Below are positions 45,041-57,944 of a stretch of 64,000 nucleotides of DNA, one piece after another. The stretch is from Labeo rohita (lineage: Eukaryota; Chordata; Actinopteri; Cypriniformes; Cyprinidae): positions 23,663,959-23,727,958 of the forward strand of contig NC_066877.1 of the NCBI RefSeq assembly GCF_022985175.1, written 5' to 3'. The notes under the pieces were generated by a model. That model made no database searches. It saw nothing but the letters and a program-made list of their open reading frames with translations, and was not told where the DNA came from. The position numbers and the translations under genes were made by a program. Position 1 is the first letter of the stretch, and every line of letters begins with the position of its first letter.

Positions 45041-46045
45041 CACTTTTGGCCAAAAGTTTGGAATAAAAACACCTTCATATTTTATTCTTCATATCATACA
45101 AAGTGCATGTTATTTTTTTATTGAGTACTGACCTGAATAAGATATTTCTTTCCTTTATATTTTTGAAGTTATATTTTTTGGGGCTTGTTTTGTTACTTTA
45201 TTATTCAGATAGGACAGTGTAGAGATGACAGGAAAGTATTAGGTAGAGAGAGAGAAGCGGGATCGGCAAAGGACCTTGAGACGGGAATCGAACTCGGGTC
45301 GACGCGCTAACCACAAGGCTGTTGGTGCGGACTTAAATAAGATATTTTACATAAAATACGTTTATATATATAGTCCACATGAGAAAAAAAATAGGGACAA
45401 CTGAGGGACTCATATGCAACTATTACATAAGGTTCAAATGCTCACTGATCCTCCAGAAGATAAAACAATGCATTAAGAGCCAGGTGTGTAAACTTTTGAA
45501 CAGAATAAAGATGTGTACATTTTTCTTATTTTGCCTAAATATCATATTTTTTTCATTTAGTAGTGCCATTTAGAAGCTACAGAAGATACTTACATGTTCC
45601 CCTAGAAGACTAAATAAGTTAAACTTTGATCTTTAAATTCAAAAAGTTAATGCAAGAGTTCAAATACACAAAAATGCTGCAAACCAAAGAATTTGTGGGA
45701 CCTAAAGGATTTTTGGGCAGTTTAACTGTTCAAGACAAAAAAACTCATGAACAACTATAACTAAACAAAAAACAAACAAACAAAAAAAAACACAGCTATG
45801 GGTCATTCAGGTAACAACACAACAGTATTTAGAATCAAGTGTATGTAAACTTTTGAACGGGGCCATTTTTATAAATTCAGCTATTATTTTCTCTTGTGGT
45901 CTATATGTTAACGTCTTTTATGGGAAATATCTTATTCAGGTCAACACTAAATAAAAAATAACATGGATTTTGTATGATCCCTCTTATTTTGGTAAAATAA
46001 TTAACATTTTGGAGAGTGTATGTAAACTTTTGACTTCACAATTGT
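45041..46045. repeat. Family D palindromic element carrying a SINE
   Basis: Left portion CACTTTTGGCCAAAAGTTTG, then GTGCATGTTATTTTTTTATT; right end GTGTATGTAAACTTTTGACTTC (about 46017-46039). TATGTAAACTTTTGAACGGG and AGAAAATAATAG-type arms are as in 33340-34308. The left arm is interrupted at 45148-45335. Confidence 0.75.
45148..45335 (-). mobile_element. tRNA-derived SINE with target-site duplication
   Basis: On the minus strand the head reads CCTTGTGGTTAGCGCGTCGA and then GAGTTCGATTCCCG, an A-box-like element and a near-perfect Pol III B-box. A body follows with CTGTCATCTCTACACTGTCC and an A-rich tail. The 12-bp sequence AATAAGATATTT is present directly before (45136-45147) and after (45336-45347), a perfect target-site duplication showing retroposition into the family D element. 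Confidence 0.75.
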
Positions 46046-46150
46046 AATAATATTTCAGAACATTATCAAATAAATACAGCTTTCGTGAGCATAGGATACT
46101 TATTTTAAAAACATTTTTAAAATTTATTCCAAACTTTTGACCTGCACCAT
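46020..46150. repeat. Family A right-half fragment
   Basis: ATCAAATAAATACAGCTTTCGT and ATTCCAAACTTTTGACCTGC match the right arm and end of family A in diverged form. Confidence 0.55.
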
Positions 46151-46569
46151 ACACTGTTATCCCATAAATCATATTAAGTATCAAATTCTTGCATTTCACT
46201 ACTGATCTGGTTGGACAAACCAACCTAAAGGGTTTAACTAAAGTAAGTTCCTTAAATTTACAAAGTCTCTAATCAATCTTTGGGCTGATTTTGGTGTCTT
46301 GCACAGAGAAACGCACAGATTTCCTTGCATTCTCATCTTTAGACGGATTTGTGACAACTGATAAAATCACTAATCAAAGACGCTGCAACAAACTTCCTTT
46401 GGTTGACTAAACTCACGGTTCTATAAAAAAAATGCAAATGTCAGCAGATGTTATTGTCTGACAGACAATGTAAAAAGGACATTTTGTTCAGCCTCAACCC
46501 CACAAATCAGGTGATTCAATAGCGCACCAATGACAATACACAAATCTGTGTAAAAATATGGATGCAGGG

Positions 46570-46575
46570 TTTATT
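46570..46575 (-). terminator. Polyadenylation signal AATAAA for cdc16
   Basis: The complement TTTATT lies 182 nt past the cdc16 stop codon, a usual distance for a short 3' untranslated region. A second AATAAA (complement at 46616-46621) is nearer the stop. Confidence 0.45.
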
Positions 46576-46756
46576 GATGAAATCATTCGAACCCTTGTGC
46601 ATTCACTTCTTTACATTTATTCATAGTAAAAAAAATCCACAGGGGTCCGACACAGAGGACACAGCGGATGGAGGGAGGGTGTGTCATCTCTTCAGCGTCA
46701 CATTCTAACATCATCTCATGCTCAAAGTTCCTCTCTGACCCATTTGTAGGTCCCAA

Positions 46757-49700
46757 TCACGTGCTGGTGTCAGACATGGACGTCTCCAGCATCATGTCGC
46801 TCTCGTGCATGTCGCATTCTAAGAGGAAGCGCTGGAAAGCATCGGTTTGTTTGTCAGCGTTGAAAGACGGCGTTTCCAGGCACACGTTCACCTCTTCTAC
46901 GGGCTGCGCTCTGCTCTCATTGCCGTCGGCAGAAGTGTTGAGCATCTTCATTAGTGCAGGCGTGCTGAGGGTCTTTCTCACTTTGTCTTTAATATCAGTT
47001 CCTGGAAAACAAGACAACTTAATAGTTGCAAGGACACTTTGAATCTATAATTTATGAATTGGATGCTGCATACTAGGGGCGGGCGATATACTGGTAGGCT
47101 TAATTGGCAGAAATCGGTCAACCGGAAGAGAATTGAGTATCGCCTCTTTTGCGGTTATGATGTTGCTGTGGTATAGAACGTATCATTTGCACTTGTTTTT
47201 AAGCATTGTGGTTTAAAAACAAGTGATGTTAAGTGATTAACGCAATCAGCAGCGAAAGAGAATTCATTTTGCTATATGCGTGTGCTGTCTGAGACATATG
47301 CATGTGAGTATTTAATGTTATTTTTGCCACTTTATAAGCCTTGAGCGGTTAAATACACACATTTGTATGCTTCAAAACTGGTCATATCGCCCACCCCTAC
47401 TTTATACACATCACATAGATAGTTTTCTTACCAATGTAAGCATCAGAATCGCTGATATACATCTCAATGCAGTGACCCAGCATGGTTACAGAAAATGTGT
47501 CATCTCGTTTAAGACCAAGTGCCTAAAGAAGACATTTATACGTGTTGAAGTGCATCATGGCTGATTCAAAAACTGACCAAGAAATTGTGGTGGTTATATA
47601 TTCTCACAGTGTGAAAGTAGTCGATGGCACTCTCAAAATCTCCCATGAGGCTGTGCACGTAACCAATGGCTGAGTAAGTGGAGGCATTCTGTGGGATGAG
47701 GACCAAAGCTTGCCTGTGGTATTCAAGAGCCTGTTCGTATTTCCTACACAAACAAGATGAAAGCATTCACTGACCTGATTTTTGTCTATTTTGCAACAGA
47801 TAAACGTCTAGACAAGCTAGCTATAGAGGCAGCGGAAAATTATTCTGAAGCCATTGTAATTACTTTTGAAATTAACTTTGAAATTAAAAGTCTACACAAT
47901 CCACATTATCAATTCTCCACATTTCAGTGTGGGAGGTTGGGTCTGGGTTGGCATTTTTATGTTTGCTCAGGTTTCAGTTCCACGTAGATGAAATGCTCAA
48001 TGCGCGTGTTGTTTTCAGATGTGGCTTTAAATGCTTAAATACTTGGAAGATCTATATATCTATATATCAGAGGTCGCCTTAACCGAAAATTGTCTGTCAT
48101 TGACCGAATTTCTTTTTTTTTTTTTTTTTTTTAAATCAGTGACGGGAAAATCTAAAGGCCGTCCGTAACTTTGACAGATTACACTGACAACATGTGTTGA
48201 GCTGAATTAAAGAAGAAGTCCACTTCCAAAACAAAGATTCACATATAATGTACTCACCCCCTTGTCATCCAAGATGTTCATGTCTTTCTTTCTTCAGTCG
48301 TAAAGAAATTATGTTTTTTGAGGAAAACATTTCAGCATTTTTCTTCATATAATGGACTGATATGATTTTGAACTTCCAAAATGGTTTAAATGCGGCTTCA
48401 AATGATCCCAGCCGAGAAAAAGGGACTTATCTAGCATAACAATCGGTTATTTTAATAAAAATAACAATTTAAATACTTTTTAACGCCAAACGCTCATCTT
48501 TTGTTCCTGTTCATGACATCTCATGTTCTCCCTCAACTTTAAAATCATCCTATATCACATTTTACCTTTTTTGTTGAGGTTGTTTGATCTTCTTTGCATG
48601 TTCAAAGACTGCAAAGACTGGGTCGGTACTTCTGCAGCGATGTATGATTTTTGAAGTTGAGGGGAAAAAATACGTCACAGTTTTTCAACATACCCTAACT
48701 GTCTTGAGTCAGAATACACAGAGTTCAGGGAGAGAAGGGCAAGATGAGCATTTGAGATTAAAAAGTATTTAAATTGTATTTTTTTAAAATGAAAATAACC
48801 GATTGTTTTGCTAGATAAGACCCTTCTTCCTTGTCTGGGATCATTTACAACCGCATTTAGGATCGTTTGAAGCCACATTTAAACTGCATTTTGGAAGTTC
48901 AAACCTGGGGCACCATATCAGTCCATTATATGGAGAAAAATGCAGAAATGTTTTCCTCAAAAAACAATTTCTTTATGACTGAAGAAAGAAAGACATGAAC
49001 ATCTTGGATGACAAGAGGATGAGTACATTATGTGTGAATCTTTGTTTTGGAAGTGGACTTCTCTTCTAGGTTTGCAGGATGTTAGTACAAGTCATTATAT
49101 TAATACAGTCCAAACAAACAAAAACAAAAGACATAATTTAAGAGCCATTTATAACTATAGAATCTGGAGTGGAATGATCTTCAAGTGTGAATTGTGAGCC
49201 CTTTGATATCCAGTGGGCGGACATGCATAATTCATGAAACACTACAGTGACGGAACAAAACAAGCACTCTATTAAAGTGGAGAAAACAAGACACACAAGA
49301 GAGAAAGGATGCCATGTGACCATGCCCAGATCATGCTCTTCATTAAAAATGCCACTCCTGATCATTTTAGAAGCAGATACATTTTAGTCACAATTCCAGG
49401 CTAGTGCGTCACTATGGCCCAAATCCCGCCTATTTTAACTGGGATATAATGAGGTACTTTAGCTGCAACATTTGCCAATATGTAGTATAGTTTATATACA
49501 CTACCATTTAAAAGTCTGGGTTGTGTCAAATGTCAAGTGAACAAAGCTGCATTTATATGTTGTATAATTTAAAATTATATTTTACATTTTTAAACAAATA
49601 TTTTAAAATATAACTTATTACTGCGATGGCAAATCTGAATTGTCAGCATCAGTCTTCAGTGTCACATGATCTTTCAGAAAACATTGTAATATGCTGATAT

Positions 49701-52700
49701 GGCACTCAAGAAACTTGTTTCTTTGAAACCCAAATATTTGAAATGGTAGTGTAGGTCATGAAAAACGAAAGTAAATGTACTAAAAACTAAAAAGTACAGT
49801 GAAATCAGGATTCTTTCAACTTACTTCAATTTTCGACAGACGTGACCCAAATTGTTTAAGAGCGGCTCCCATTTGTCTACTGTCACCTGAACAGAAATAA
49901 CAAAAAAAAAAGACCAGAACATTTCACAAAGGTATGATTCTTACCATGTACCAAAAGTTAATATGCTATAGAGAACAGACACATTTTATTATGACACAGA
50001 AGAAAATGAGTTGCTGTTGACCCAGAGAAAACCAGGAAGTTTGTGTAAAGAGGTATTTTCATTGTTTCATTACTTGAATGATGAAACAAAAGTACATCAT
50101 ACTGAACTAGCTAGGCCATCTACTCTGACTAAGATCTGTCTTGACCAGAAACAACTAGATGATAGACGCAAAAAGATGGTTACCTCATTTCCAATGGCCT
50201 TAATCTTATCCATAGCATCTAGAAACAACTTCTCGGCTGTTTTATAACTGCAAAAAAGCAAAGTGCAATCAGCAAACCACTAACAACTGATGAATATAGT
50301 GTGAATGCTTTTTTTTTTTAAATCACTTACTCTCCATTTTGGAAGGCAACCACAGCTACCTCATGTATGACAAACGGGTCCTCAGGCGCAATGCTGAGGG
50401 CCTGGCTAAAGAAACGTTCGGCCAGCTTGGGGTTGTTAGTGAGTCCATACTCCAAACCGATGTACAGCATGGGCAAGTGGCATCTGCTCAAACAGGTGAG
50501 AATGTTTTTTTCCTAGCCTAAACTTGAGGCAAATATTCTTGTCCTAATGAATTTTACCATTACAAGGTCTACAAACCCTTTCATGAGCTGGGCAGCAGTG
50601 AAGTACGCAGCCATGGCCTGATCGTGTTCACTCTCCACAGCAAACGAGTGACCGTATGCTATCCATGCCGGTCCGTACGTGCGCTCCAGCGTGGTGGCTT
50701 TACTATAGAAGGGGATTTTGAAGTTAACCACAAGTTTTGTCATCTACAAATCTGTCATCATTATGAAACCTTTTGCCAGATTTACCACAGAAACACGTTT
50801 CGCGAAAATGACCTCTATAGGAAATTGAGTTTTGCAGGATCAGCACTAAAAAGTTTTTCCCCCATAATCTCTGCAGTTATACAACAGGGCAAAGGTTTAC
50901 AATACTTTATTTACTTATGTTACATTTCTTTCAAACACATGAGTGACTTCCTTAGTAAGCAACGTATGTTAGACAACATTACGTGACAATTTCAATAAAA
51001 TATTTGAATGTTATTGAAATAATTCTCTCATGCTTACCAGGGCTGCATTTATTTGATCAGAAATATAGTACAAACTGAAATACTAAATATTGATATATAT
51101 GAAATATAATTTTTTATAAATATTAGAATTTAAAATACACTACCAGTAAAAAATTTTTGGACAGTAAGATTCTTAATTTTTTTTTAAAGAAGTCTCTTCT
51201 GCTCACCAAGCCTGCATTTATATGATCCAGACTACAGCAAACAAAGTAAAATTCATAAAATCCAAAAATTTTCTATTTAAAATGTAATTTATTCCTGTGA
51301 TTTCAAAGCTGAATTTTTAGTATCATTACTCCAGTCACATGATCCTTCAGAAATCATTCTAATATTCTGATATTCTGCTAAAAAAAAAACCAAAAAAAAA
51401 AACACATTATTAATATGTTGAAACAGCCGATTAGATTTTTTTTCAGGTTTCTTTGATGAATAGAAAGTTCAGAAGAACAGCATTTATCTGAAATAGAAAA
51501 ATTTTGCAACATATAAATGTCTTTATCATCACTTTTGATCATTTTAAAGCATCCTTGCTAAATGAAAGTATTAATTTTTATAATTTCTTTCCCAAAAAAA
51601 AAATACTCCAAACTTTTGAACGGTATAGTGTGTAACGTTACAAAACCTTTTTCTTTTACAAAAACGCTGATCTTAAATATTGATAAAAAAAAATGTTTCT
51701 TGAACAGCAAATCAGCATACAATTTAGCTTAGATCACAATAATAAAATCTATTATAATAGAAAGCAGTTATTTTAAATATTAAAAGTATTTCACAATATT
51801 ACTGCTTTTGCTGTACTTTGGATCAAATAAATGCAGGCTTGGTGAGCAGATGAGACTTTAAAAAAAAAAAAACATTAAAAATTTGACTGGTAGTGTATTT
51901 AAAAATGTAATTTATTCCTGTGCAGGCAAAGCTGAATTTTTAAGCAGCCGTTACTACAGTTTTCTTCCTAATTCTTCTAACATTATGATTTGTTGCTCAA
52001 ACTATTTTTATTATCAAATGTAGAAAACAGTTTTGTTGTTTAATATTTTAGAAAGTTTAAACAGCATTTATTTGAAATGTCTTTACTGTCACTTCTGACC
52101 AATTTAATGCATCCTTGCTGAATAAAGTAATTCATTTCTTTAAAAAAAAAACAGTCATACCTAAGATACCGTCTTGCGTGTTCGTTTTTGTGCCCAACCA
52201 TGAGGTAGTAACAACCAACAGCAAACCACGAAACCTTGAAAAGGTTGACAGATAAAGAAATGATGAGAAATCAATCACATGAAACTTAGCTGAAGCTTGT
52301 GTCATGAAAAAGAATCTAACTCACTGGATTGCTGGGATACAAATCCACCAGTTTATGAGACAGGTAAAACAACTCTAAAGAGACAACAGATGATATACGT
52401 TATGAATCCACAATAAGTGTCACTTAAAGCTGAAATCAGTATTTAAGTTCATACCATTTGCTTTGCTCAGCTCAACAAGGGTGCCTATGTGCACTGGTAA
52501 ACAGTTAGCATGAAATGGGTCTTTCACCATAACCCTACATTAAAAAAAAACATCAGAGGATATCAAACTTGCCCTAAATGTCAAACCAAACCTTAGAAAC
52601 CAACGTCTGTTTTGAAAACTTACATAGACGTAAGTGAGTAGCACATTTTAAAGTCACAGTTGTAATAATGTCGCTCTGCGAGGGAGACGACAACATCCAA

Positions 52701-54633
52701 GTTGTCCTGGAGACCATTGACTATTTCTGGGACGACCATCTCGCTGGGTTTGTTATACTGGAAAAGGAGAGCTGCTGATTAGCTCTTCAGTGCGCACTTC
52801 AATACCACTGACTGAATAAAGAGGTGCTTCAAAATCTCAGTAATTTGTGCATGTTCTTTTTTTAAACTGAAGGATAAACAACAAAATCAGGAAAATAATA
52901 AACAGAATCTGAGCCACGTGATGACGTGAATGTTCAAACAAAGCTATTTCATATATAAATCATAGAAAACCATTTTTGGTACACAAATGTTTTACCTAAT
53001 TTAACCGTCAGATGAAGAAAAAGTCCCTCATACCTTCTTTAACTTATTTTCAAAAAGGAAACGCAGCAATTCCACTTCCTCTTCTGTACACTGTTGACTT
53101 AAGGGCAGAGAATCCAAGAAATCTTTTTCTAAAACAAAATAACATTTTATGAATTTAAAAGCATGTATATATTTCATCCAAAGTGACTTTCAAGTGAATA
53201 CATTTATGACAAGCAAAAGTTTTTGAACAGTAAGATTTTAATGTTTTTAAAGAAGTCTCTTCTGCTCACCAATTCTGCATTTATTTGATCCAAAGTACAG
53301 CTAAAACAAATATTTTTACTATTTAAAATAACAGTTTCCTATTTGAACATATTTTAAAATGTAATTTTTTCCTGTGATTTCAAAGCTCAATTTTTAGCAC
53401 CATTACTCCAGTCACATTATCCCTCAGAAATCAATATTAATTAAATTAAATTAAAGTATTAATTTCTATAATTTATAATAAAAAATATATATACTGACTC
53501 CAAGCTTTTAAATGGTATAGTGTATAATGTTACTAAAGCTTCTTATTTCTGATAAATGCTGATCTTTGGGGGGAAAAAAAAATTTACTTAACTGTTTTAA
53601 ATATTGATAATAATAATAATAAGAAAAAATGTTTCTCGAACAGCAAATCTGCTGATTTCTAAAGGGTCATGTGACACTGAAGACTGGAGTAATGATGCAG
53701 AAAATTTAGCTTTGATCACAGGAATAAATTACATTTTAAAATATATTCATATAGAAAGCAGTTATTTTAAATAGTAAAAATATTTTTAAATTGTACTGTT
53801 TTTGCTATATTCAAATAATCAAATAAATGCATGGTTGGTAAGAAGAAGATACTTTTTTTAAAAACATTTTTGACAGGTAGTTTAGGTAAAAATCAGAGAA
53901 CAATACAATACACTAAACAAAAACTGAAAAGCATCATGCTTTGCTGTTTTAAATGTATTTTTGTTTGGCTGTAAGCACATTATGTACAAAAACAGAGAAT
54001 TTCAAAAACTGAATGAAAATATGAAGAGCTTCTCTCACCCTCTTGGGCGGTCAGCATGTGATGGGACGTCAAAAGGTCAAAGGCTTCAAAGCAGTAGACG
54101 TCCAATTTCAAGGCCTCTTTGTAGCTAGACGTGGCTAGGGGTCTGTTGTCCATGGCATCATAGATCTTCCCCCGCAGGAGACAGATGGAACTATTGATCT
54201 GAGAGAAAAGGCCACAGGGAGTAAAAGATCCTGTCAAACTGTTACACCATTCAAATACCAAGTTTATTTCTAAAGACCAGCTGCACTCATTCATCCAGGT
54301 ACAGCGTTAAATTCAAAAATGAAACATAATAAACATAATCAATGGCTAAGAAAATGTTCCAGAAATCTGAAAGAAAACAATGCAGTTTTGATCCTGGACT
54401 GAATAAATTAAATGATTAAATAAAAGAGGTAGGCTCACTGAGGCAGGAGACATTTCCCATTCCTTCGCGGTTTCCCTTGAGCCATTTTCCTCCTTTACAT
54501 TCTTCTCCAATATTTTTTTACTGGCTGCTTCCTCCATGTCCAGTATGTCTAGAGCTTGTTGATATTCTTTGGCAGCATACTGCAGATTCAAAAAAAAATT
54601 AATAGTACAATCACTGATTATTCCTTACGTTTT

Positions 54634-54674
<41 letters not shown>

Positions 54675-56684
54675 TCTATCAGTCATAAAATTACACAAAC
54701 GCCCCACCAATTGTAATTGTATGTTCATATATTAAATATTTTGATATCTCATTACATTTTCAGACATTCGTACATTTGTTTATTTACATTGACATTGTAA
54801 AATCCATTTTACAAATTTCCCCAAAAAAAGGGAAAAAATCTACTACCAGTCAAAAGTTTTTGAACAGTAAGATTTTATTTTGAAAAATTTACTATTTAAA
54901 ATAACTCTTTTCTATTTGAATATATTTTAAAAAAGTAATTTATTCCTGTGATTTTAAAGATGAATTTCTAGTATCATTACTCCAGTCACATGATCCTTCC
55001 GAAATAATTCTAATATTCTAATTGCCGCTTAAAAAACATTTATTATTATTATTATGATGAAAACAGCGGAGTAGAATTTTTTCAGGTATCTCTGATGAAT
55101 AGAAAGTTCAGAAGAACAGCATTTATGTGAGATAGAAATCTTCAGAAACATTTTCAAATGACTTTTATCATTACTTCAATTTAAAGCATCCTTGCGAAAT
55201 AAAAGTATCAAAGAATCCTGAAACAATGTACTCAACCGCTTTAAATTTTGGTAATAATAAATGTTTTTTGAACAGCAAATCACCATATTATAAATAAGAT
55301 TTCTGTAGGATCTTGTGACATTGAAGACTGGAGTAATGATGCTGAAAATTTAGCTTTGATCACAGGAATAAATTACATTTTAAAATATATTCAAATAGGA
55401 AGCAGCTATTTTAAATAGTAAAAATATTTCACAATATTACTGCTCTGTGCTTGGCTTGGCGTGCAGAAGAGACTTCTTCAAAAAACTTTACAACTATTAC
55501 ACTTTTGACTAGTAGTTTATATTGTATATAATGCATTTATATGCAATCTCACAATATTTTATTTTATGTGAAGCATAAAATAAAACTTTCATAACATCAA
55601 TGCAAATACTCACGTGACATCTTGCAGCTAGATACTGACAGGCTCCATACAACTGAGAAACAAAAACCGAACATGAAGTTATAAATAACAAACAATGTAT
55701 ATCTTTATTAATTTCCTTGAACATGATTTCTTTACTTCACTCTACTGCATTAATGCACTCTTCCAGCATGGAAATACAGATGTGTCAACTATTTTATCGA
55801 GTTAGGTTTGTGAAGGACTGCAACTTGGAAGCCTAAGAGTATCTGCAACTATTGAAATGACTTTTATCAATCAATCAACATCTCCTACCTTGTCAAGTTT
55901 GCGAGATCTGAGCGCGTGAGAGGCTCTGTGATACTGTGCTGTCAAAAAAAGGCACTGTGCTAACCAATAAATGTCTTGAGGATCCTCTATAAGAGATTGA
56001 AGAGTCTGGGATTAGTCCAATAAGCAATTAAGAGTCAAGATAATTTAATGAACACAAAATATGAATTTAATCTAAGACTTCCACTGCTATTTGACAGTAT
56101 CCAGTGTTCAGGATGAAGATACTTACCATGTGATAAGGATGCTACTTTGTCAGCCCAAAACAGAGCACTTTGATACTGTTGCTATAAAACAAGATCATAC
56201 AATAATTATAGAGGAAAAACTACAACCAACCTATATTTTCACTATGAAGATAAAACTTTTTATTTAGCAATCAACAGATGTAGATGATCATCTAGCCACA
56301 TCAGTGCAGTTTGACATGCACACACCCTCTTAGAGATTATTTATATCTCAGAATAAAATAGTCCAAAACAACACGATGTCATATCTATTAATAACCAATA
56401 ATTAGGTTATTTAAATGTAAACTAAGAAGCTTTCAAACCTGTTAGCATAAGTCAGCTGGCTAGCTTCAAAAATACACCCAGTTGTTCCGAACTTCGTGTA
56501 TTAACTCTACCGTTTTCATTTTTTACAATATTACGATAACGTAGCGTCATATTAACGGCTTTATAAATTTAAAATTCTTATCTGGTGAGCAAATTAAAGC
56601 TACAGTCGTAATGCTAAATATACTGCCTCTTCTTACCTGATCAATGTAGTGTCTCACTCTTTTACGAAGCCTGTCAAGATTCAT
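46757..56684 (-). CDS. cdc16: Anaphase-promoting complex subunit 6 (cell division cycle protein 16)
   Basis: Eighteen coding exons: 56637-56684, 56127-56181, 55889-55986, 55614-55652, 54439-54579, 54039-54198, 53034-53128, 52624-52757, 52455-52534, 52325-52374, 52161-52234, 50577-50702, 50331-50483, 50184-50247, 49825-49886, 47608-47743, 47432-47522, 46757-47001. They sum to 1851 bp, 616 aa (human 620). The subunit is a tetratricopeptide-repeat scaffold of the APC/C ubiquitin ligase in the nucleus and cytoplasm; it dimerises and supports CDC26 and CDC27. It starts MNLDRLRKRVRHYIDQ. TPR helices include ICLLRGKIYDAMDNR, YGPAWIAYGHSFAVE, DPFVMHEV and ALVLIPQNASTYSAIGYVHS. The tail is less conserved but ends ESDMMLETSMSD, as in human. 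Exon 12 uses the weak donor GTTTGT. Introns hold many family A copies. Confidence 0.96.
47073..47399. repeat. Inverted-end element with TAGGGGCGGGCGATATA ends
   Basis: TAGGGGCGGGCGATATA at the left and CATATCGCCCACCCCTA at the right are inverted terminal repeats about 330 bp apart, in cdc16 intron 17. ACTTGTTTTTAAGCATTGTG and GTTTAAAAACAAGTGATG pair in the middle. Confidence 0.75.
48211..49066. repeat. Near-perfect family B palindrome in cdc16 intron 15
   Basis: GAAGTCCACTTCCAAAAC at the left and TTTTGGAAGTGGACTTCTC at the right. The arms pair along most of 400 bp each (GACATGAACATCTTGGATGA against its complement at 48262-48285, CATACCCTAACTGTCTTGAG near the centre). A T-tract of about 23 bases lies just outside at 48111-48133. 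Transcribed RNA would fold into a long hairpin. Confidence 0.85.
49497..49752. repeat. Internally deleted family A element
   Basis: ACACTACCATTTAAAAGTC at the left and TTTGAAATGGTAGTGTAG at the right, with only one arm remaining between them. Confidence 0.7.
51136..51898. repeat. Complete family A palindrome in cdc16 intron 11
   Basis: ACACTACCAGTAAAAAATTTT at the left and TTTGACTGGTAGTGTA at the right. The internal arms include TCACATGATCCTTCAGAAAT and inverse-type sequences. A further partial copy (about 51899-52160, AATTTATTCCTGTGCAGGCA) follows immediately and reaches exon 11. Confidence 0.8.
53200..53890. repeat. Family A palindrome in cdc16 intron 6
   Basis: CAAAAGTTTTTGAACAGTAA at the left and ACATTTTTGACAGGTAGTTTA at the right. 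AGAAGTCTCTTCTGCTCACC, then ACTGAAGACTGGAGTAATGA identify the family. Confidence 0.8.
54641..54672. repeat. Poly-A tract in cdc16 intron 4
   Basis: An uninterrupted run of about 35 A on the plus strand (poly-T in the transcript), about 60 nt upstream of exon 5 in transcript order. It could be part of the polypyrimidine context of that acceptor or a hotspot for length change. Confidence 0.85.
54841..55517. repeat. Family A palindrome in cdc16 intron 4
   Basis: TACTACCAGTCAAAAGTTTT at the left and CACTTTTGACTAGTAGTTTA at the right, with typical family A arms. It is the fourth large family A copy in the introns of this gene. Confidence 0.8.
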
Positions 56685-57901
56685 GGTGATTGTACTGTTT
56701 GTCAAATACAAAAAACTGTCATTCTTGTCAAGTGTAATAGATTGAAAATGAGTTTTGTAAGACTGATCCTCTGTATGTAGATTGAAGCCCGCGGTTAGCA
56801 TAAAACGTGTGTTACATTGATAACGCTCCGTAGAGAATCACGGATTTTGTGAAGTTCCGTCATTTTTTTATTATTTGTGTGTGGATTGGAAGTAACAACG
56901 AAAAATGCAAATTTCAGTGAAAATACATTTTTTTACACAGTTAGAATATTATAACATACATACAGACACATAATAAAAACGCAGCAATACATAAATACAC
57001 AAGCTCTCAAACGTGAACGTGAAGCCTCTTTGGGTTAATATAAACACATTTACCGCTCTCTTGTGGTACACAGTGAAATTGCATCGCAAGTTCCTTTTTT
57101 TTACCGCCATTGAAGGAATAGTTTACCCAAAATAAAAATTCTGTCATCGTTTACTCACCCTCATGTTGTTCCTGCTACTTCCTTTCTTCTGCGAATCACA
57201 AATATTAAGAATTTCAGGCAGAATCACAGTCTAAAATCTTACTTTCCTCAGAGAAAAGTCATAATCATACTCTTTTAAATACACTAATTTGATATAATCA
57301 TGTTTTTACTGCTTATATCCACTAAAATAAAAGATCAGCCTGTGATGTGGATTAAAAAACCTACAAAAGGATATAATATTATTGGCAAAGCTTTAAATCT
57401 TCCTATACATATTATGTTTATTTGAACAGAATGGATGAAGGAAACACTGGGCACAATCCAGAGCCCAACTAGGCAACATTAAAAGAGGAAAGATGTCATA
57501 TGGGTGACCAAGAGGCCGCGATGCAGAGACTTTGGCTGACATCAATATTCTCAGCACTGCAGATTTGGCACTCTTCGACGAGAAGGAAACCACTTCTGAA
57601 AAAAGATGAGCATTACATCATGCCGAAATTTAGCTAGAAGCCTTGTGACAAACCTAAAAATCACAACTCCATCTTAGGCTTTCGGGTTACTTCAGTGATT
57701 TATGAGACGTACTAATCAGTTTGATTCATAAGCATGTTGAATTTGTGACACTGATGGGAGAATGTTTCATAGTGAAAGCTTCTTGAAAGCAAAGCCTCTT
57801 GTTGTCCAAGGATAGACGTCCTGTTAAAGAATAACAGGGTTGTTAGAGATTGAGAAGAACATAAAGGGCAATAATTTATTTCTTAACATAAATCTGGTAA
57901 A

Positions 57902-57944
<43 letters not shown>

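Larger units (their letters stand above)
44792..46756. other. Intergenic interval between the small gene and cdc16
   Basis: Contains an (AAT)n run (44985-45003), a family D element (45041-46045) with a SINE inside it, and a family A fragment (46020-46150). A probable cdc16 3' untranslated region occupies about 46550-46756, with AATAAA on the minus strand at 46570-46575. Confidence 0.5.

Noticed and set aside
57903..57942. Poly-A run considered as a retrocopy tail
   Set aside because: No gene-like sequence or target duplication precedes it on the plus strand.
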